From Otatea glauca (lineage: Eukaryota > Streptophyta > Magnoliopsida > Poales > Poaceae): DNA of 64,000 nucleotides. The translations under genes were made by a program, and so were the position numbers. The notes under the pieces were generated by a model that ran no database searches, had not been told where the DNA came from, and saw only the letters and a list, made by a program, of their open reading frames with translations. Positions 11,000 through 23,100 of this stretch are shown here, piece after piece (positions within the stretch are counted from its first letter, which is position 1; each line of letters starts with the position of its first letter). Location of the stretch: NCBI GenBank assembly GCA_036346275.1, contig CM070717.1:11219178-11283177 (forward strand), given 5' to 3'.

Positions 11000-13900
11000 A
11001 GGCATCAATGTGTAATTATGTACCATAGCTTCGTTATAGCCCATAGTCTCCGTGACAATTGAATGTAAATTTATACATACATAGTATGCACATAAATTGT
11101 TTCCCGGGTCCTGCCTCATACATGGAAAGTCGGTTACTATTTCAAAATATTTCCTGTAGGGACGATGGTGACACTTTTCTTGCAGTATCGTGCGAATGCC
11201 CTGTGAATGATTTTGAATATTAAGTAAACTTAAATGAAGTAGAATGGAATATTGCTACAGCAATAACGCAACGATTGAGTTTACCTGTTCAGCATGTCCC
11301 AAAAGTCTTGATATAGATTAGTTGGTTTTCTTCTAGAGTCCAAGACAAATCCTGTTAGCATCTAACTGGATGACGAGGAGGACCCAGTGAAACTTGCACT
11401 TATATGTCAACGTAGTCAATTACTCCAACATCGTACGTGTTACGTAAAAATAGTAAAACGATATTAGAAGTAGGGAAATACATACTTAAATTTATAGGTT
11501 AAAAGTATGGAGGTTTTGTATTGTAGCTTCAAAAAAGTATTAAATAAATAGTCTTCATTATACTGTGGATTGTCCTTCACAAACTTCTCGTTGACAAGCC
11601 CTGGATCTAGGAATCCTAGATTGTCATTACCATTTCTTCTACATGTCTGTATCTCCATTCTACATAAGAAAGAAGTTAGACATGCAATTAAACAGTACAA
11701 GAATGCACAATAATATACGTAGAGACTTACAAAGTCCACAATCGAAGTATATTCATGTCCAGGATATCTTGCTGGTACAACATGTACAACTCCTCGAAAT
11801 TCACCCAGAAGATGTTATCCCATTGTGAAAATCTTGCTCCGTGTATCGGACTGCGAACGCCTCCATACTTTCGTTGGACTGCTGCATGTACCACTGATGG
11901 ATGCGCCGCAGTTGTGTTGTCAGGTGGTCAAAATGAGCTGGTTCAACCAGCGGTTTCCCCATAAAGGACTTCCACCTTAGGCCTTGCTCCTGAGCATATC
12001 GTTGAGCAGCATCTGCTTGAGCATCCAACCTCAACACATTGGCACTAGCCGCCTTCAAGTATTGCTTTCTGGATATGCACTCGTAGTCCGACATTTTGCA
12101 AGGTTCAGAAGCCTATACCGTCTTTTGCACTTTTGCCATACTCGAGAAAAACTTTTGCGCGTTAGCATCAACTTTAGTCTTCTCAGGTGGTGGCACCTTT
12201 TTAAAGTGAGATGTTACGTTGGCGCTTACATGCTTTTTCCATTCTTCTTCAGTCATGTCAGCTGGTAATTCCTTTTGGGATTGTCCTTGCTTCACAGATG
12301 ATTGAGATTTCTTCGAGGACAGTGCTGACTTTCGAGATGGTGCTGGTGTTCGATTCTTCTCAGATTTGGGTGGAGGAGTCGGACTTTTACTGGTTGGTGC
12401 CGGCGGAGGAGTTGGACTTTGTCTCTGTGGTGGCGACCAGGGCGGGAGGTCTCTGTATGCAGAGTGCGGCTGATCAGCATATTCGTCGTCCTCATCGTTG
12501 GAGCCAAACTTAATCAAGCTCTTGCGCCACGCGAGGAAGCTATGCACGTTTTCTCCTAGTTTTTTGTTTCCGTCCTCGCCAGGGATCTCTACCTCCATTT
12601 TACGGTATTGGCGGACTACACTGTCCACTTCGACCATGGCGAATCCCTGCGGTATCGGGCGATAGTGCAAAACCTGCGATTCCTGGCATGGCCAAGCCCT
12701 GCCCTCAGCCACCTTGATGGTAATGCCATGTGCGGACAAATGTAGCTTGCACGGTGTCGGTTCTTTGATGTCATCCACAGGAAAATGGATTCCATGCTCT
12801 TCGAATCAGGACGCCCTTGGTGCTCTTATGAGCACCAGGAATGATGAGCTCAGGGCTTTCACCGGGTGGCGGTCGTGAGCTGAGAGCTTTCTGTACTGCT
12901 TGCTCCACAACCTTATCTATTTCCGCTCTCTGTTCCTCTAATGCTCTCGCCACAGCATCTTTTATTTGACGGTCCAGTTGATCTTCTCTTAATCTCTTTG
13001 GGCGCTTATACAACCATGCGTCTGCTGGGAAGGCTTCTTTCCACGGCACCAAACCAACTCCTCGGGTGCGACCTGGATGCCCCTTGTTACCTAGGGCTAT
13101 GGTTAGCTCGTCATTCTCCCTTCGTGGCTTGAAAGATCCTTGGGAAGAGTGCATGTGAGCATCCGTGATTCTGCGCGACAATTCCTGCTCTCTATCGCTT
13201 CTGAAGCTTAAGCTTCCATCATCCGAGATAGAAGCACCCCTCCCAAGCAACAAGTGCTTCGATCGTTCGCTCAAGGCGGCCGTCGTAGGAATGACACCCT
13301 TGTGGGTTAGTTCTTCTTCGGTCCAATCCCATGCTGGTATTTTCTTCACGTACCCTCCTGTTCCTAGTGTGTGAGGGTGAATATTCTTATCCGCTTTTGC
13401 CTTGTTCCTTTGACTTACTATCTGCGCTTCTTCAAACCTCTTGTACGCCACAAAGTCCTTCTAAAACTCTCTTAACTTTGGGTACGTGTCAAAATTCGGT
13501 GTTTCATTCTTCTTCACATAGTTCTTATTTAGTGCCGTCTTCCAATTCTTTCGCGTTGTGCATATGATGGATAGTGCACGTTTCTTTGCAACCAACTCGG
13601 TCCCTTGGGGGAACTGGAACACTTGTTTTAGCTTGTCCCACAACGAGTTCTTCAGGTCATTGGGAACCACCCATGGGTCACCTCGGCGGCCAATCCACGA
13701 CCTGTAACTGATGGGCACGTCATCCCTAGCAAGAACCCCGCATACTGTCCTGTACGGCCCAACGGTGACTCGGGTAGAGCAGGTTCCCCGACTGCCGAGA
13801 GCTCCACTATGTTAAAAAGTCCCTTAGGCATCTTGTTCAGACCATAACTTGCGCGCTGCCTTCGTTGATCAGACGTCTAAGCCTGTAATTTGATCTTCTT

Positions 13901-14104
13901 ATGAGTCGACTGAGCCTACAATGTTTTGAGAACCACATTATACTTCAACTTTACCTCGCCTACGTTACTGACGTCAGGTTGGTCCATGGCAGGACCCTGT
14001 AAGTTCAGGGAGGACGTTGGGCTATGGTTCGAGCTACCCGTTCCTCCTTCGTCCATATTTGAGGGCCCAACTCCCTCCGACACTTGTCCTTGGTTAGAGG
14101 CCAT
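11000..14104 (-). pseudogene. TNPA-like Transposase_24 gene with Ulp1/C48 protease domain
   Basis: This is a multi-exon minus-strand gene starting at the ATG at 14104 (MASNQGQVSEGVGPS). The Transposase_24-type region covers 13718-12771 (SYRSWIG, VPNDLKNSLWDKLKQVF, LGTGGYVKKIPAW). It is interrupted by a stop at about 13461, just before KDFVAYKRF, where TGG to TAG is likely. The 12778-12113 frame follows with a Pro/Ser/Lys-rich linker. Exons at 12094-11801 and about 11660-11480 (start MEIQTCRRNGND; FLDPGLVNEK) lead into a cysteine protease domain. Its His is in FHWVLLVI (codon 11387-11389), its Asp in the LDSRR equivalent (11338-11340) and its Cys in QDPGNNLCAYYVC (11090-11092). In the family, TNPA-type proteins bind the subterminal repeats. 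The role of the C48 domain is unknown. A one-base shift near 11340 breaks the domain. Confidence 0.78.
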
Positions 14105-14191
14105 TCCTAGCAAGTTTATCGGAAATTTCAAATTAACAAGATCATTTTTGAAACACACATACAAATAAAGATTGACATAACGAATGAACAT

Positions 14192-16848
14192 AGATGTAAA
14201 AGCATATGAGTGTACGTATTCAGATGAAAAACAAGTTCTAATTAGGATCCTTTTCTAGACTATGGTAGTATATATATCCCTTCGAGTGTTTTAAAGTTAG
14301 TCCCGTGATATTTCTCACTTATTCGAGATTGTTTTCATATAGATTATCATTAAGCCTAAATATGGATTATCATTAAGGCTTAAACTTAGAGGTAGTAGCA
14401 GATCGACCCAAGTCATTTTCTCTCCTGACTTTCTCAATTTCAATTTCACCACAAATTGTAAAATTAAAATACAGCTAATATTTATTGAAAGAGGGAGTAC
14501 TCAATAATAATGTACATCACAATCCCCAAACTTATCAATTCTAAGAAATAAAATTAATACACATATTTGAAAGACACATACACATCTTTAAAGAACATGT
14601 ACACATATATATATATTTTGATCTTTATACACATAAATCTTTGAAGAACACATACACATATACATCTTTTTTTGAATCTGCATGCTCCACAATAATTTGA
14701 CCATGAACACAAATATACACATACACAGGATATATACACATACAGGATATTATACGGGCTACCGAAAAAGCTGAAATGACCATGCTGTTTGCACGTTCGC
14801 GGTCCAGTTTTCATATTCGAGATATTTTGCACTTATTCGAGATAGTTTTCATATAGATTACCATTAAGCAAGGGAATGACATTTCGTGATGTCAATTTAA
14901 CGACAAATACATAACAAGTGTAGAGCACAAAATACATCTTTCAAGGATACATACACATACAGCTTTCGAGGATACATATACATACACATACATCTTTCGA
15001 GGATACATACACATACATCTTTCGAGGATACATACACATATACATCTTTCGAGGACACATATACAGTAAAAAAACTACCTAGATTTGTACATTGCCACAA
15101 GCATAAGAAGTAATGGTTTTGGAATCCACAAAGCAAAAGTAAAAAAAGGGTTGTGCCTCCATGTATGACAGGAAGATAATTATGACATATTACTCTTTCT
15201 AACAGAAAACATATGGGCAAGAAATGACATGAGCTGTCGTGTACTAATTGATGACAAAAGTAGATTAGCAAACAACAAGTGCTGGCAGCATAATTAAGGC
15301 ATGCTTACTTAAATCTGAATGATCTGGAAATAAACTTTAGAAACCAATCAGTTGCAGATGGAAAAGTAGCCTTATACAAGGGTAACACAAGATCAAATAT
15401 TTTTTTCATAGTATGATGTCAGAAAGTTTACTTGCTGCCAAGCATCATACTCCAAGCAAATTTAAGAGAATTTAAGTTAATAGAAGCCAATTTAAGAGAA
15501 GTCAATGAATCATGTCTTCTGAACAAATTGATGTAAATTTGTTTATGGTGCTCTCAGAAATCGGGCATGTTTGAAGCCTTCTAGATTGTTGAATGAAATG
15601 CGATGATAAGAGCAAGAATCTATTTCTAATCCCAAATAACAATATGATAAAAATAACATAATTGACGTGAATTTATTTATGGTGCTCTCAGATTTAGAGT
15701 TTGATTGAAGATTTAAATCTTCAACCTCAATCACAAATGGGCTAAACAAATTAATTCAGCGAATTAGGCCTCGAACCCTTACCACCTTAACATGCACAAT
15801 AAAGAATTGATAATTGAATTCATTGTTACAATAGAATCTTAATGAACAGATTAAACTCATATCAGTATGCAATCTGATTAGCATTTATTCGGATTAACAT
15901 AGTAAAGTCAGTACAACCGAACCAACAACAGCATTCAATAACAGGCTAACAGAATGAACTAGCCAAACTAACCGAATCAACAAGTGGGGTTCTGATCAGT
16001 AGCTAATAGAATGAACTAGCCAAACCAAGTAACTATATACTGTCCAATAGCTAGAAAATCAGAGTAAAAGCAACAAAGCAATACTGATAGGTGCTAAACA
16101 ATACAATACAAGGCTTGAAAGGTTATCATAATTGAGCAACAGAAAGACTTATTAGCATGCAAGTCTACCGGTTCAAGGCCAAACTTGCAAAATTAACTGT
16201 TCTGATCATTTTTTCACCCATTATCATAATCGAGCAAAGACAAGGCAGCAAGGTGGAGTTTCCATGACACAAACAGAAAAGGTACAAAATGAAAAATAAT
16301 TGGACTAAGAGATAACTGGACTACTTACAACAGTGTGTATATTACTTGCTATTACTCATCACAAATCCTAGTCTCTGCCTTAAAAATGCAGCATATATTC
16401 TAACACAAGCATACATACCATCCTATGTAGATTGCATTTTGATGGTATACGCATTTGCATAATGAACAAATCTATAATCATGCGAGGGAAAGAAAACAAC
16501 AACACCCTGGCGCCATGAACTAGGACATGTAGAGTTTACATTAGTAGGAAATGACTACATATTTATATCAACTTATGAAGCTGGTCTGATGTTTGGGCAA
16601 TTATTGATGAATGTATCCACAATGTAGTTCTAGCCTATATTCACTAGAACCCCAACTGCCATTAGCTCATGCAGATTATACGACAATAACTTCTTCTCAT
16701 TTTGAATCTTAGCTAACTATTGCGAACGTGCAATCAATTCAACCACATAGATGTAGAGATTCAGATATTAAGGGATGAGTCATTTACATTGTTGGCAGAA
16801 TGCACCTCACAGTTCAACCCAAAAATCGACGCATTATTATTGAGCTAA
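14192..16848. other. AT-rich non-coding part of the CACTA, upstream/intron of TNPA-like gene
   Basis: No open frame here resembles a protein. The stretch carries two arrays of ACATACACAT/CTTTCGAGGAT words (14567-14685 and 14934-15066). It also has a pair of short direct repeats with TATGGTGCTCTCAGA near 15546 and 15679. It most likely represents the first intron(s) of the gene that starts near 17118. Confidence 0.5.
14934..15066. repeat. Short tandem repeat array, about 25-33 bp units
   Basis: Five units contain ATACATACACATAC followed by CTTTCGAGG, with slightly varying length. A degenerate relative lies at 14567-14685. Confidence 0.8.
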
Positions 16849-17118
16849 TTAAAAGACGAGCACAACATAATCGAATGGCAGCAACTTGGGGGCGGCGACC
16901 ACGGGGTAGAGCCGGCGACAGAGTGGGGAGGGGATGCGACGGCGGCGACGACGGCGAGGGGATGTGACGGCCTCAACTACGGGGAGGACGAGACGGCAGC
17001 GGAGAGGATGCGGCAACGGCGGGGAGGCCCGAGGTGGCGGCAGTGAGGCTTGATGCGAACGAAGGCACAAAGGTGAAGGTGGCGGAGATGCAAGTGATAG
17101 GAGAGGGTTTGGATTGGG
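16849..17118 (-). promoter_or_regulatory. GC-rich leader exon region of TNPA-like transcript
   Basis: This is a sharply GC-rich block rich in GGCGGCGAC words, read on the minus strand directly downstream of a subterminal-type repeat array. In En/Spm, the transcription unit starts with a GC-rich first exon next to the 5' subterminal repeats; the arrangement here is the same. The open frame across it (P/S/R-rich) is probably not protein-coding. Confidence 0.5.
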
Positions 17119-17430
17119 CGCCGCAGTGATATTTATAGGGGTCACTATCACTGTCGGTTCCCCACAAGAACCGGCAGTGATAGTATATCACTGTCGGGTC
17201 ATAAAGAGAGCCGGTAGTGATAGTGGACTTATCACTGCCGGTTCTACTAAAACCCGGCGATGTCTGAAGTATCACCGCTAGGTTAAAGAGAGCCGCGATG
17301 ATAAGGCCACTAGCACTGCCGGTTCTATTAAAACCCTAGATAATACTAAGTATCACCGCCAGTTAAGTAGAACCGCGAGGTAATCTAGTATTACTGTCGG
17401 TTTGTGGAGTAGACCGCAAAGACAAAAGTC
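17119..17430. repeat. CACTA hairpin array at an internal position
   Basis: About six inverted units of the TATCACTGCCGGTT/AACCGGCAGTGATA type lie in the middle of the element, between the TNP2 and TNPA-like genes. They are more diverged than the right-end array. No CACTA terminus is seen next to them. Confidence 0.8.
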
Positions 17431-20093
17431 GGTCTTGGTCAATTAAGTCAAACTTTCAATTTATTTCATTTCCAATGATAAGTGCTTTGGGATTTTTGAA
17501 ATCCTATCAAATTTGATCCAAATTACCTGAAAATTTTTGGAGGCATACTGCAGGACATATACTATTTTCTATAAATATTTTCCCCTAATTTTGACTAAGT
17601 TCTAAAATTCTAAAAAACCAGATTGCTCACTATTGTAATATTTTATAAATCAAATAATGCTTCAAAAATTCACACAAATGCTATAAATAATTTCACACAA
17701 ATGTACAAATTCACACAAATGTTACAATTCACACAAATGCAGTCAAATCCATTACTTCATATAATACATTAATTGTTACACATGAGAAAATAAACATGTC
17801 ATTCGTACAAAAGAAAGCATATCTTTAATTTGAACAACTAAGCTATGATTTGACCTTCGTTATGATCACAGCCTATGTACGTAGCTTCCTCACTCTCTTC
17901 CATGAGACTTAGGTCAACGTCCTCTCCGAAAGGAGGAAGCTCATCGAATTGGTTGTATTCTTCCTCGTCGACAACATTCTGAACTCCGACAATCCTTCTT
18001 TTTCCTTGAATAACCACGTGGCGTTCCTTGTTAGCCGTGTCAGTTACAAAGAAGATTTGTGTAACAGAATTAGCAAGTATGAATGGTTCTTCCCTGTATT
18101 CGACGAGTTTGAGGTCCACGGTAGTGATACTGTAGTTGTCGATGTTAACACCCCCTAAAAGTCTGACCCATTGGCATCGAAAGAGAGGGACCTTCAAAGG
18201 TCCATAGTCAAGCTCCCAAATCTCTTCTATGAATCTGTAGTAGCTTTGCCTATTTTCATTGCTATCATAGGCATCTGTACGGATACCGCTGTTTTGGTTC
18301 GTGCTCTTTTTATTTTGTGCTCTTGTAAAAATGTAAAACCATTTATGTCATATCCTTATAATGTCCGAATTGTAGTTGATGGTCCCTGAGCCAACACATT
18401 CAACTGAGTGCACTCTGTCTCCGTATGCATCAAGTGCCTACGCAACCAATTGTCGAAGTTATCTCTATGCTCTCTCGCGATCCAACCCTCTGACTTCCCT
18501 GGGTTTGTTCTGGATAGCATGCTCTTGTGCATGTTGACATACGGGGCCATCACAACTAATTGTCCCAAAACTGCGAAATGTGCTTATATGAATGAAGCTA
18601 GATTGGTTGTACGGAGTGATTTCTCGCCTAGTGTCCCTTTTCCCTATAGCCTCCCCTCATGCCGAGATATTGGCACACCAATCGGTTTGAGATCCACATA
18701 ATCGACGCAGAACTCAATGAGCTCCTCGGTTCCCCAACCATCGGCAATGCAGCCTTTCGGCCGATGTCGGTTACGAACATATTTCTTTATAACCCCTATT
18801 AATCTCTCAAAAGGGTACATCTGATGTACAAACACGGGACCAAGAATCCGTATCTCTTTCACAATGTGAACAATGAGATGGACCATAATATTAAAAAAAG
18901 ATGGAGGGAAACACATCTCAAGCCTACACAGAGTGTGGACCACGTCTTCCTGCAGCTTATCTAGTTTTAACGGATCGATGGCCTTCTGTAAAATCGCGTT
19001 AAAGAATGAACACAACTTTATAATTGGGTCTCGGACTTTCTCTGGCAGAACACCCCTAATTGCAATTGGAAGTATCTGTGTCATCATCACGTGGCAATCG
19101 TGAGACTTCATGTCATTTAATTTTAAGTCTTTCATTGAGACTAGTCTCTTTATGTTGGCAAAGTAACCAGACAGAACTTTGACTCCGTGCAAGCATTCGC
19201 ACACGCTAATTTTTTCTTTCTTGCTCAGAGTGTAGCAGGCTACGGGAAGGTACTTTTTACCTGTATCCATGTCTTCGTGATGCAACTCCTTCCTGAGTTT
19301 CATATCTTCAAGGTCCATCCGTGCGTGGAGGGAGGGTATCTTTTGTTTTGTCAGATATATCCAGTAAGATACCAAGCAAGTTGTCACACACGTTCTTCTC
19401 TATGTGCATGACGTCAATTGCGTGTCGAACTTCCAAGTGTTGCCAGTAAGGTAGGACCCAATATACTGATCTCTTTTTCCACAAAGGAGCCTTATCGCGG
19501 GAACTCGGGATAGATGTACTGCCGGCTCCCTTTCTGTGAATAATATGAAAATCCTTTACGGGCGCAAATATTTGTTTCCTAGTGCAATTCTTCGGAGCTA
19601 AGGCAGTCTCCTTTGTTCCGTTAAAAGCTCTCTTATTATTGCGGTATGGGTGATCCTTGCGAAGGAACCTACGATGTCGCATGTAAGCCATTTTCTCACA
19701 GTTCTTCAGCCACCGGCTAGCTGAATCATCCAAGCACTGGACGCATCCGTTGAATCCTTTTGTCGTCTGTCCCGACAGGTTACCAAGGGCAGGGTAAACA
19801 TTAATGGTTACGAACAACAATGCGCGTAGGATAAAGTTCTCTCTTTTGTACTCATCCCATACCCATACTCCATTGTTCCACAATATTAGAAGATCCTCAA
19901 CCAATGGTTTGAGGTACACATCGATATCGTTGCCAGGTTGCTTAGGCCCTTGGATCAGTAGTGGCATCATAATGTACTTCCGCTTCATACAAAGCCAAGG
20001 AGGAAGGTTGTAGATACATAGAGTCACCGGCCAAGTACTATGACGACTACTCATGTTGCCAAAAGGACTCATCCCATCCGTACTCAACCCAGT

Positions 20094-20647
20094 CGCGCGC
20101 GCCGAGCGCGGCGCGAGCGGCAGGCGGGCGAGCCAGGGACGACGGCGCCGGGAGGGCGGCGGAATGACGCGGTAGGCCAAGGCGGCGGGCGGGCGGGCGC
20201 AAGCGCGGCGCTGGTGGGGATTTTTAGCTTTGGTTGGGTGCGTCTTGCGCCGGAGGGTTTTTTCCCGTTAAATTGTGGTATGCGGGCCCACGAATTTAAA
20301 AGTTTAAATTCATGGGTATTGTTTGGCCCACAATTTAAATATTTAAATTGTGGTAACTTTTGGCCCACAATTTAAAAGTTTAAATTGTGGGTATTGTTTG
20401 GCCCACGAATTTAAATATTTAAATTCGTGGGTAATTTTGGCCCACAATTTAAATATTTAAATACGTGGGTTTCATTTTGGCCCACGAATTTAAATGTTTA
20501 AATTCGTGGGTTTCATTTTGGCCCACGAATTTAATTAAAAACGTGCGTTTTATTCAAACCGACGAATTTAAATAAATAAATTCGTTAGTTTTTTTTTGGG
20601 CCCACGAATTTAAAAAACCCACGAATTTTTGCCTGATTCTTGTAGTG
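20094..20647 (-). mobile_element. Small non-autonomous CACTA inserted in TNP2
   Basis: From its right end inward it reads CACTACAAGAATCAGGC, a typical CACTA terminus, followed outside by TCA. TNP2 coding stops at KKHFAYDV on one side and resumes at GLSTDGMSPF on the other. The element contains an array of palindromes (20285-20640) and a GC-rich end (20094-20230). A matching left terminus is not visible, so the left boundary is only where TNP2 resumes. The 20084-20368 frame is not a recognisable protein. Confidence 0.72.
20285..20640. repeat. Tandem array of perfect-type palindromes, about 39-bp period
   Basis: Units starting GGCCCA occur at 20285, 20325, 20362, 20400, 20439, 20479, 20520 and 20599. 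Each holds a palindrome of the form CCCACGAATTTAAA/TTTAAATTCGTGGG. Arms alternate between CACGAATTT and CACAATTTA versions. Confidence 0.87.
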
Positions 20648-21649
20648 TCACATCATATGCAAAGTGCTTCTTATATTTTCTGTTGATGTTCCTCCATTGC
20701 ACAGAATCAGCAGGGTGTCTGAGCATTCCATCCTTCTTACACTCTTTGGCGTGCCATCGTAGCAATTGGGCATGCCTTTTGTTCGCAAACAATTGCTTCA
20801 GACGGGGGATTATAGGGAAATACCACACCACCTTACAGGGGGATCTCTTCTTCTTATGCTCCACCCCGACATCGTCGTTATGGATATCATCGTTGCCCTT
20901 ATACCGCTTTGCTTTACAAACGGCACAGGCATCCAAGTCTACAAACTCATTGCGATACAACATGCAATCGTTTGGACATGCATGTATTTTTTGTACTTTC
21001 AATCCCAACGGGCAGACAACCTGCTTGGCCTGGTATGTAGTTGTAGGCAACACGTTACCCTCTGAAAGCAACTCCCCTAAGAGACATAACAGCTCAATGA
21101 AGCTCTTATCAGACCAACCATTGCTTGCCTTCAACTGCAGTAGTGTAAGCACAGTATGCAGTTTTTTTTGCTCCTCTTTGCAGCCCGGGTACAATGGTGT
21201 TGTGGAGTCCTCTACCATGTGCTGGAACTTTTGAAGCTCTTTTCACTCATGAAGTCCCCCTCCACATCACGCAATATTTGATCCAGGTCGTCGTCGTGGC
21301 TATTGATAAACGTATCTTCGACCGCCGTCATATCGTTGTCTCCGTCATCTTCACCAATGTGTTGCCCTTCATGTACAATCTCATCTTCACCGTACTCGGT
21401 CCAACAGGTATAGCCAGCCTTGAACCCCTTCGAAGTAAGTGTGCACATATCGACTCTATGGTAGAAAACAACTTCTCATTTTTGCAATCAATGCATGGAC
21501 AACACATATAGTTCGCCAAATTCTTCAACTTGTGCGCTGCAACCGTGTTTACAAAACAAGTCACACCATTAAAGTACTCTACGCCACAACGGTCCGTGTC
21601 TTACATCCACCTTCGGTCCATCTACAATTAATTAAATCAAGCATCACAT

Positions 21650-22300
21650 AAGCATATAATTGCAAATAACAATATAATTGTAAATGATAAGATTTAAAAA
21701 TCCATGTAGCAATTTTGACTATATTAAAATACATCAACCTTTTTTCATTATGTAAATATCCATCTAGCAATTTTTTATTATTTTATAAAATGAAAATAAT
21801 TGTAAATACTTAGGATATATTTTACTATATTAAAATACATCAATCTTTTTCATTATGTACATATCCATCTTGCAATTTTTTATTATTTAAAAATAATAAA
21901 TAATTGTAAATAGTTAGGATATATTTTGACTATATTAAAATACATCAACCATTTTTAATTATGTAAATATCCATCTAGCAATTTTTATTATATTATAAAA
22001 TGAAAATAATTGTAAATACTTAGGATATATTTTTACTATATTAAAATACATCAATCTTTTTCATTATGTAAATATCCATCTTGCAATTTTATTATTTACA
22101 AAATAATAAATAATTGTAAATAGTTAGGATATATTTTGACTATATTAAAATACATCAACATCTTTTCATTATGTAAATATCCATCTAGCAATTTTTATTA
22201 TTTCAAAATTTGAGCATACATCAACCTTTTTCATTATGTAAATATCTATCTTGAAATTTTTTATTATTTAAAAAATAGAAAATAATTGTAAATAATTAGG
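21650..22300. repeat. AT-rich higher-order tandem array (A-B-A-B)
   Basis: The word ACATCAA(C/T) recurs at 21731, 21837, 21942, 22048, 22152 and 22218. This gives a unit of about 105 bp with a shorter last unit. Alternate units differ consistently: one type has CATCTAGCAA with TAAATACTTAGG, the other CATCTTGCAA with TAAATAGTTAGG. The true period is therefore about 211 bp. It lies upstream of TNP2. Confidence 0.87.
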
Positions 22301-22744
22301 ATATATTTTTATTATATTAAAAATATCCAAGTAGCAATTTTTTAATTACTTTCATAATTGATAATATCAATGTTGCAATTTTTTAATTACTTTAATAATT
22401 GCAAATAAGCATATAATTGAAAGTACACTATATATTTGTAAATATATCGATTTACAAATGTATCTTGCAATTTTCATTATTGCAAAATTCATCTAGCCAT
22501 TTTCACTATTTAAAAATCCACTAAATTACTGAAATGAATAAGAATTGTAATTATCAAAATCTAAAGCAATCTATAAAGTAAAATCCAACTACAAATATAA
22601 TGTAGATCAAATTACTAACCTTGAAGAGAAATAGATATGAATTTTAATACAATTTTTCAGCAGCAATTCATGACAACAAATTGAGCAGAGACGCCTCTCT
22701 GTTATGCTCGATCGGTCGGGGGAAGGGATGCCAGATATATAAAG

Positions 22745-23085
22745 GACTTATCACTGCCGGTTCTGTGCAGAACCGGTAGTGATAAGCTCGGATTGCGTGG
22801 GAAAATAAAATCAGGTGGGAAAATAAATATCACTGCTGGTTCTGGTGTAAAACCGATAGTGAAAATTCCAATATCACTGCCGATTCATAGAAGATCCGGC
22901 AGTGATATATCACTACCGGTTTTATATATAAACCGGCAGTGATATCTGATTATCACTGTCGGTTGGTTCCACGAACCGGCAGTGATAAGTTCTCCCCCCC
23001 CCCCGCTTAACTTTCGAACTGGCAGTGATATGTTCGCACTACCGGCTCTATCCCAACCAGTAGTGATATGCCGGCAAGGATTGCC
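22745..23085. repeat. CACTA subterminal hairpin array, right
   Basis: About seven inverted units of the TATCACTGCCGGTT/AACCGGCAGTGATA type lie next to the CACTA terminus at 23100. An uninterrupted C run lies at about 22988-23004. Confidence 0.9.
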
Positions 23086-23100
23086 TGTTCTATAGTAGTG

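Larger units (their letters stand above)
17838..21621 (-). pseudogene. TNP2-type CACTA transposase (broken)
   Basis: The start is taken at the ATG at 21621 (MDRRWM, then a stop), directly after an acceptor-like TTGTAG. Domain order on the minus strand: transposase-associated domain (21600-21330; CCPCIDCKN, GYTCWTEYGED); TNP2 core (21218-19390; ACPNDCMLYRNEF, CAVCKAKRYKG, DGMSPFGNMSSRHSTWPV, NLPPWLCMK, HAIDVMHIEKNVCDNLLG); DUF4218-like region (19387-18650; KLNDMKSHDCHVMMTQ, YPFERLIGVIKKYVRNR); DUF4216-like tail (18200-17838; SITTVDLK, EPFILANSVTQIFFVTD). The reading frame shifts between these blocks. A smaller CACTA is inserted at about 20094-20647. In the family this protein binds the ends and cuts the element out. 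Confidence 0.87.
10277..23100 (-). mobile_element. Composite CACTA (En/Spm-type) transposon
   Basis: The right end at 23100 reads, from the outside in, CACTACTATAGAACAGGCAA. It is a classic CACTA terminus, followed outside by AAT. Inverted ATCACTGCCGG repeats form subterminal arrays at 10277-10510 and 22745-23085, with a third array inside at 17119-17430. Both expected genes are present on the minus strand: TNP2 (17838-21621) and a Transposase_24/TNPA-like gene (about 11000-14104). The left CACTA terminus is not found. Frameshifts and stops in both genes make the element inactive as a source of protein. Confidence 0.85.

Noticed and set aside
14554..15271. Minus ORFs with repeated Cys/Val/Tyr (VYVSSKDVYVYVSS type) as a cysteine-rich protein
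   Set aside because: The peptide repeats are a translation of the 25-33-bp tandem DNA repeat.
20084..20368. Proline/arginine-rich minus ORF as a new protein
   Set aside because: It spans the palindrome array and the GC-rich end of the nested CACTA; the residues mirror the repeat, not a protein fold.
10277..23100. CRISPR-like reading of the spaced ATCACTGCCGG repeats
   Set aside because: The repeats are inverted hairpins of uneven spacing at CACTA ends in plant DNA; there are no cas genes and no constant spacer length.
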